Shown here: positions 62,312 to 64,000 of the stretch, one piece after another | Layout: each line of letters opens with the position of its first letter | Numbering within the stretch: position 1 is the first letter of the stretch | Source of the DNA: PSRI01 sp041484195 | Lineage (GTDB): Bacteria; Bacteroidota; Bacteroidia; Chitinophagales; Chitinophagaceae | Assembly: GCA_041484195.1 (NCBI GenBank) | Contig: JBGPHC010000007.1 | Coordinates: forward strand, 1 to 64,000 | Length of the DNA: 64,000 nt | Reading direction: 5' to 3' | Translations under genes and position numbers: made by a program | Notes under the pieces: model-generated | Databases searched by the model: none | What the model was told of the DNA's origin: nothing | Seen by the model: only the letters and a program-made list of their open reading frames with translations

Positions 62312-62566
62312 TTTGCAGCATTTTAAGGGTAAATTGTTTTGTTGTTTTAGAAATAGTCGTAATATCTTCCGGCTGTGAAGACCGGAAAGACGGAAAAAAT
62401 GTACTTTGAAGTAACCTTGATAGTTTTTGAGTTGGAGACGCTTAAGTTAGTTTTAATTAAGAATTAAGTTGCCTGTCGTTTATCTATGTTTTGAAAGAAG
62501 AAATTAACAAACATAATGTTCAGACAAATCCCTAACCACCATTTGCTGCACCGAATTCTCATTTAA
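62312..62566. other. Intergenic region between ROK regulator and susC
   Basis: 255 bases holding the probable susC promoter, though no clean TTTG/TAnnTTTG pair is found. A 6-bp hairpin (TTCCGG/CCGGAA, 62367-62372 with 62382-62387) lies in what would be the leader. Confidence 0.4.
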
Positions 62567-63775
62567 TTATTTCATGAGAACTTTACCAGGCCTTTCAACC
62601 GGCTGGTATGACTTCTCTCCAAAATTTTCCATCACCAGGGCGGCTGCTCCAATGAGTTCGGCGTCATGACCCAGACCAGAAACTTTCAATTCAGTATTTT
62701 CAGCGAGTCTCGGAATACAGTATTTATTTATAGCCTGTTGGATGGGAGCCATCAGTATTTTCCCAACATCTGCTCCCCTCCCGCTCAGCACCACCATTTC
62801 GGGGTTCACAATGTGAATGAGTATGGCGATTCCCTTCCCTATCTTGAATCCAATGTCTGTTAACAATTCAATTGAATACTGATCTCCTTTGTTAGCGGCT
62901 ATCATGAGTGCCGTACACATTTCCTCATAGCTATTCTTAAGTTCCAACCTTGACAATTTGCCACGCTTGATTTCCTCCATGGCTTTTCGGGTAATCACCA
63001 GGAGGCTGGCTTCTGTTTCCAGGCATCCCCTTTTGCCGCATTCACAAAGTATGTCGTTGTCAAAAATGGGAATATGGCTGAATTCACCTGCGTAACCAGT
63101 ATTGCCCCTGAACAATTCACCATGTATTATCATACCTAACCCTATGCCCCAACCGATATTCACCACCATCACATTTTCCTTTTGCCTTGCGAGTCCAAAT
63201 TTCAGTTCAGCCAGCGCGATCATACTCGAATCATTGTCTATTTGAACCGGCAGTTGCAGACTGCGTTCCAGATAATCACTCAGGCTCTCTGAACTGTTGG
63301 TGGCCAGGTAAGAATAATTGATTCCAAGGGTGGTGTTCACGAAACCCGGCATCCCAATGCCTACGCCGATTACTTTTCCTCGATCAATGCCCGATCTCTC
63401 AATGGCATTGTCAATCATCTTTACCAGTTGCGGCAATGCGTCACTATTATTGTGGAGCTTCAGTTCCCGGGTCTCAGTGGGCAGTACAGGATGTTTCAGT
63501 AAGTCTACAATGGTAATCTTCGTGAACAACTGGTCCATTCCAACCGCAATGATGAACATATCATTGGGTTGCAGTGAATAAACCAAAGGCCTCCGGCCTC
63601 CGCTCGAAGCGGCATATCCCTTTTCCACAATATGTCCGGATTTCATTAATTCATTCAACGCCTTTGCGACTAACGGTACACTCTTACCCAATACATCACT
63701 CAGATCGGCACAGGACATTAGCTTGTCAAGGTAAATTTGCCTTATTATCCGATATTTTAATGGCGTGTCAATCAA
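62567..63775 (-). CDS. ROK family transcriptional regulator (NagC/XylR-like)
   Basis: A 402-residue repressor with an N-terminal winged helix (about 10-65, DLSDVLGKSVPLVAKALNEL) and a sugar-kinase-like ROK body (about 80-385). The ROK zinc cluster CECGKRGCLETEAS (about 242-255) is complete, as in NagC and glucokinase-like ROK proteins. It probably senses an amino sugar or its phosphate and controls susCD downstream. The frame starts at TTG (63775), 6 codons after an in-frame stop, with GGAAAG just before; no ATG is available earlier than residue 20, so the start is uncertain. Confidence 0.88.
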   Translation of the reverse strand: MIDTPLKYRIIRQIYLDKLMSCADLSDVLGKSVPLVAKALNELMKSGHIVEKGYAASSGGRRPLVYSLQPNDMFIIAVGMDQLFTKITIVDLLKHPVLPTETRELKLHNNSDALPQLVKMIDNAIERSGIDRGKVIGVGIGMPGFVNTTLGINYSYLATNSSESLSDYLERSLQLPVQIDNDSSMIALAELKFGLARQKENVMVVNIGWGIGLGMIIHGELFRGNTGYAGEFSHIPIFDNDILCECGKRGCLETEASLLVITRKAMEEIKRGKLSRLELKNSYEEMCTALMIAANKGDQYSIELLTDIGFKIGKGIAILIHIVNPEMVVLSGRGADVGKILMAPIQQAINKYCIPRLAENTELKVSGLGHDAELIGAAALVMENFGEKSYQPVERPGKVLMK

Positions 63776-64000
63776 TTGCTTTCCAACTTCTTATATCAAG
63801 ATTTATATTATGTACAACAAACTTAATGAATAATTTTAAGAAGTTTCAATAAAAATACTCACAATAAATAAAGTTTCTGAAGAATTAAATAATGTTTTCT
63901 TTGCGAAACGAAAGAGCAGAGCCTGGAGAATGGAGATTTTAGTATGATTGCCATTATGATCTGTTATAAGCCAGGCGAAGCAAAATGGGATTCAGGAACT
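63776..64000. other. Intergenic, nothing recognised
   Basis: 225 AT-rich bases upstream of the ROK gene up to the window edge. No open frame, RNA gene or complete promoter is convincingly seen. Confidence 0.5.

Noticed and set aside
1..64000. CRISPR array or restriction/defence island
   Set aside because: No regular direct repeats with unique spacers and no cas, restriction, retron or toxin-antitoxin genes were seen.

Overview
This 64 kb window is bacterial chromosome from a member of the Bacteroidota, most likely a free-living Chitinophagaceae-type organism. The evidence is a SusC/SusD outer-membrane pair, a C-terminal type IX secretion sorting domain, Bacteroidota-only families (DUF4251, DUF6132, WbqC, TMEM220-like), and promoters of the Bacteroidota form TTTG-N19-TAnnTTTG. 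Shine-Dalgarno sequences are scarce. I see no rRNA, tRNA, prophage or CRISPR array. About 50 genes are supported. Most are housekeeping or metabolic, and the mobile DNA amounts to one deleted IS1595-type element and one small palindromic MITE/REP-like element.

Layout, left to right. 1-354: intergenic low-complexity repeats. 355-13520: serine biosynthesis (serA), a beta-lactamase-fold serine hydrolase, NAD(P)HX repair (nnr), a T9SS-exported beta-helix protein, a membrane pyrophosphatase, a sterol-desaturase-family enzyme, and a BlaI/M56 regulatory pair whose promoter carries two matching operators. 13556-16474 (minus strand): a sulfur/redox-stress cluster (YgaP-like, rhodanese, DUF6132, OsmC, DUF302, Crp/Fnr regulator), divergent from PEP synthase. 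19235-25161: WbqC, pyrE with an HMA metal-binding protein, NUDIX, a MenI-like thioesterase, coaD, pyrB and pyrR. 25282-28538: pruA, an SMR transporter, and prfB with a textbook programmed +1 frameshift. 29512-30111: the deleted IS. 30139-38820: DinB-like protein, small basic secreted protein, Bcr/CflA exporter, sialate O-acetylesterase, TMEM220-like protein, and a 1134-residue ThuA/sugar dehydrogenase/cytochrome c lipoprotein. 39177-47015: an arginine deiminase plus a CtlX-like citrulline hydrolase, YciI, VOC, CHAD, a dTDP-rhamnose-reductase-like SDR, phosphofructokinase and pyruvate kinase. 47204-63775: an orphan contractile-tail tube protein; a three-gene operon of two paralogous secreted CocE/NonD hydrolases and a GH20 hexosaminidase; a giant FG-GAP/ASPIC lipoprotein; SusD; SusC; and a ROK/NagC-type regulator.

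How they fit together. The right-hand 16 kb reads as a glycan/peptide uptake locus, probably for N-acetylhexosamine-containing material (GH20 plus SusCD plus ROK regulator). pfkA-pyk and ppsA represent the two directions of lower glycolysis. The arginine deiminase and CtlX pair suggests arginine to citrulline to ornithine without carbamoyl phosphate, and pruA would let ornithine-derived carbon reach glutamate. pyrE, pyrB and pyrR lie within 4 kb of each other but appear to be separately transcribed, with very short or no leaders.

The most notable items are the prfB frameshift, the duplicated BlaI operator, the 115-bp palindromic element with flanking direct repeats, the internally deleted IS with 19-bp inverted ends, and the orphan tail-tube gene. 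I found no convincing wholly new multi-gene defence or mobile system. All functional calls come from reading the sequence, without database searches.
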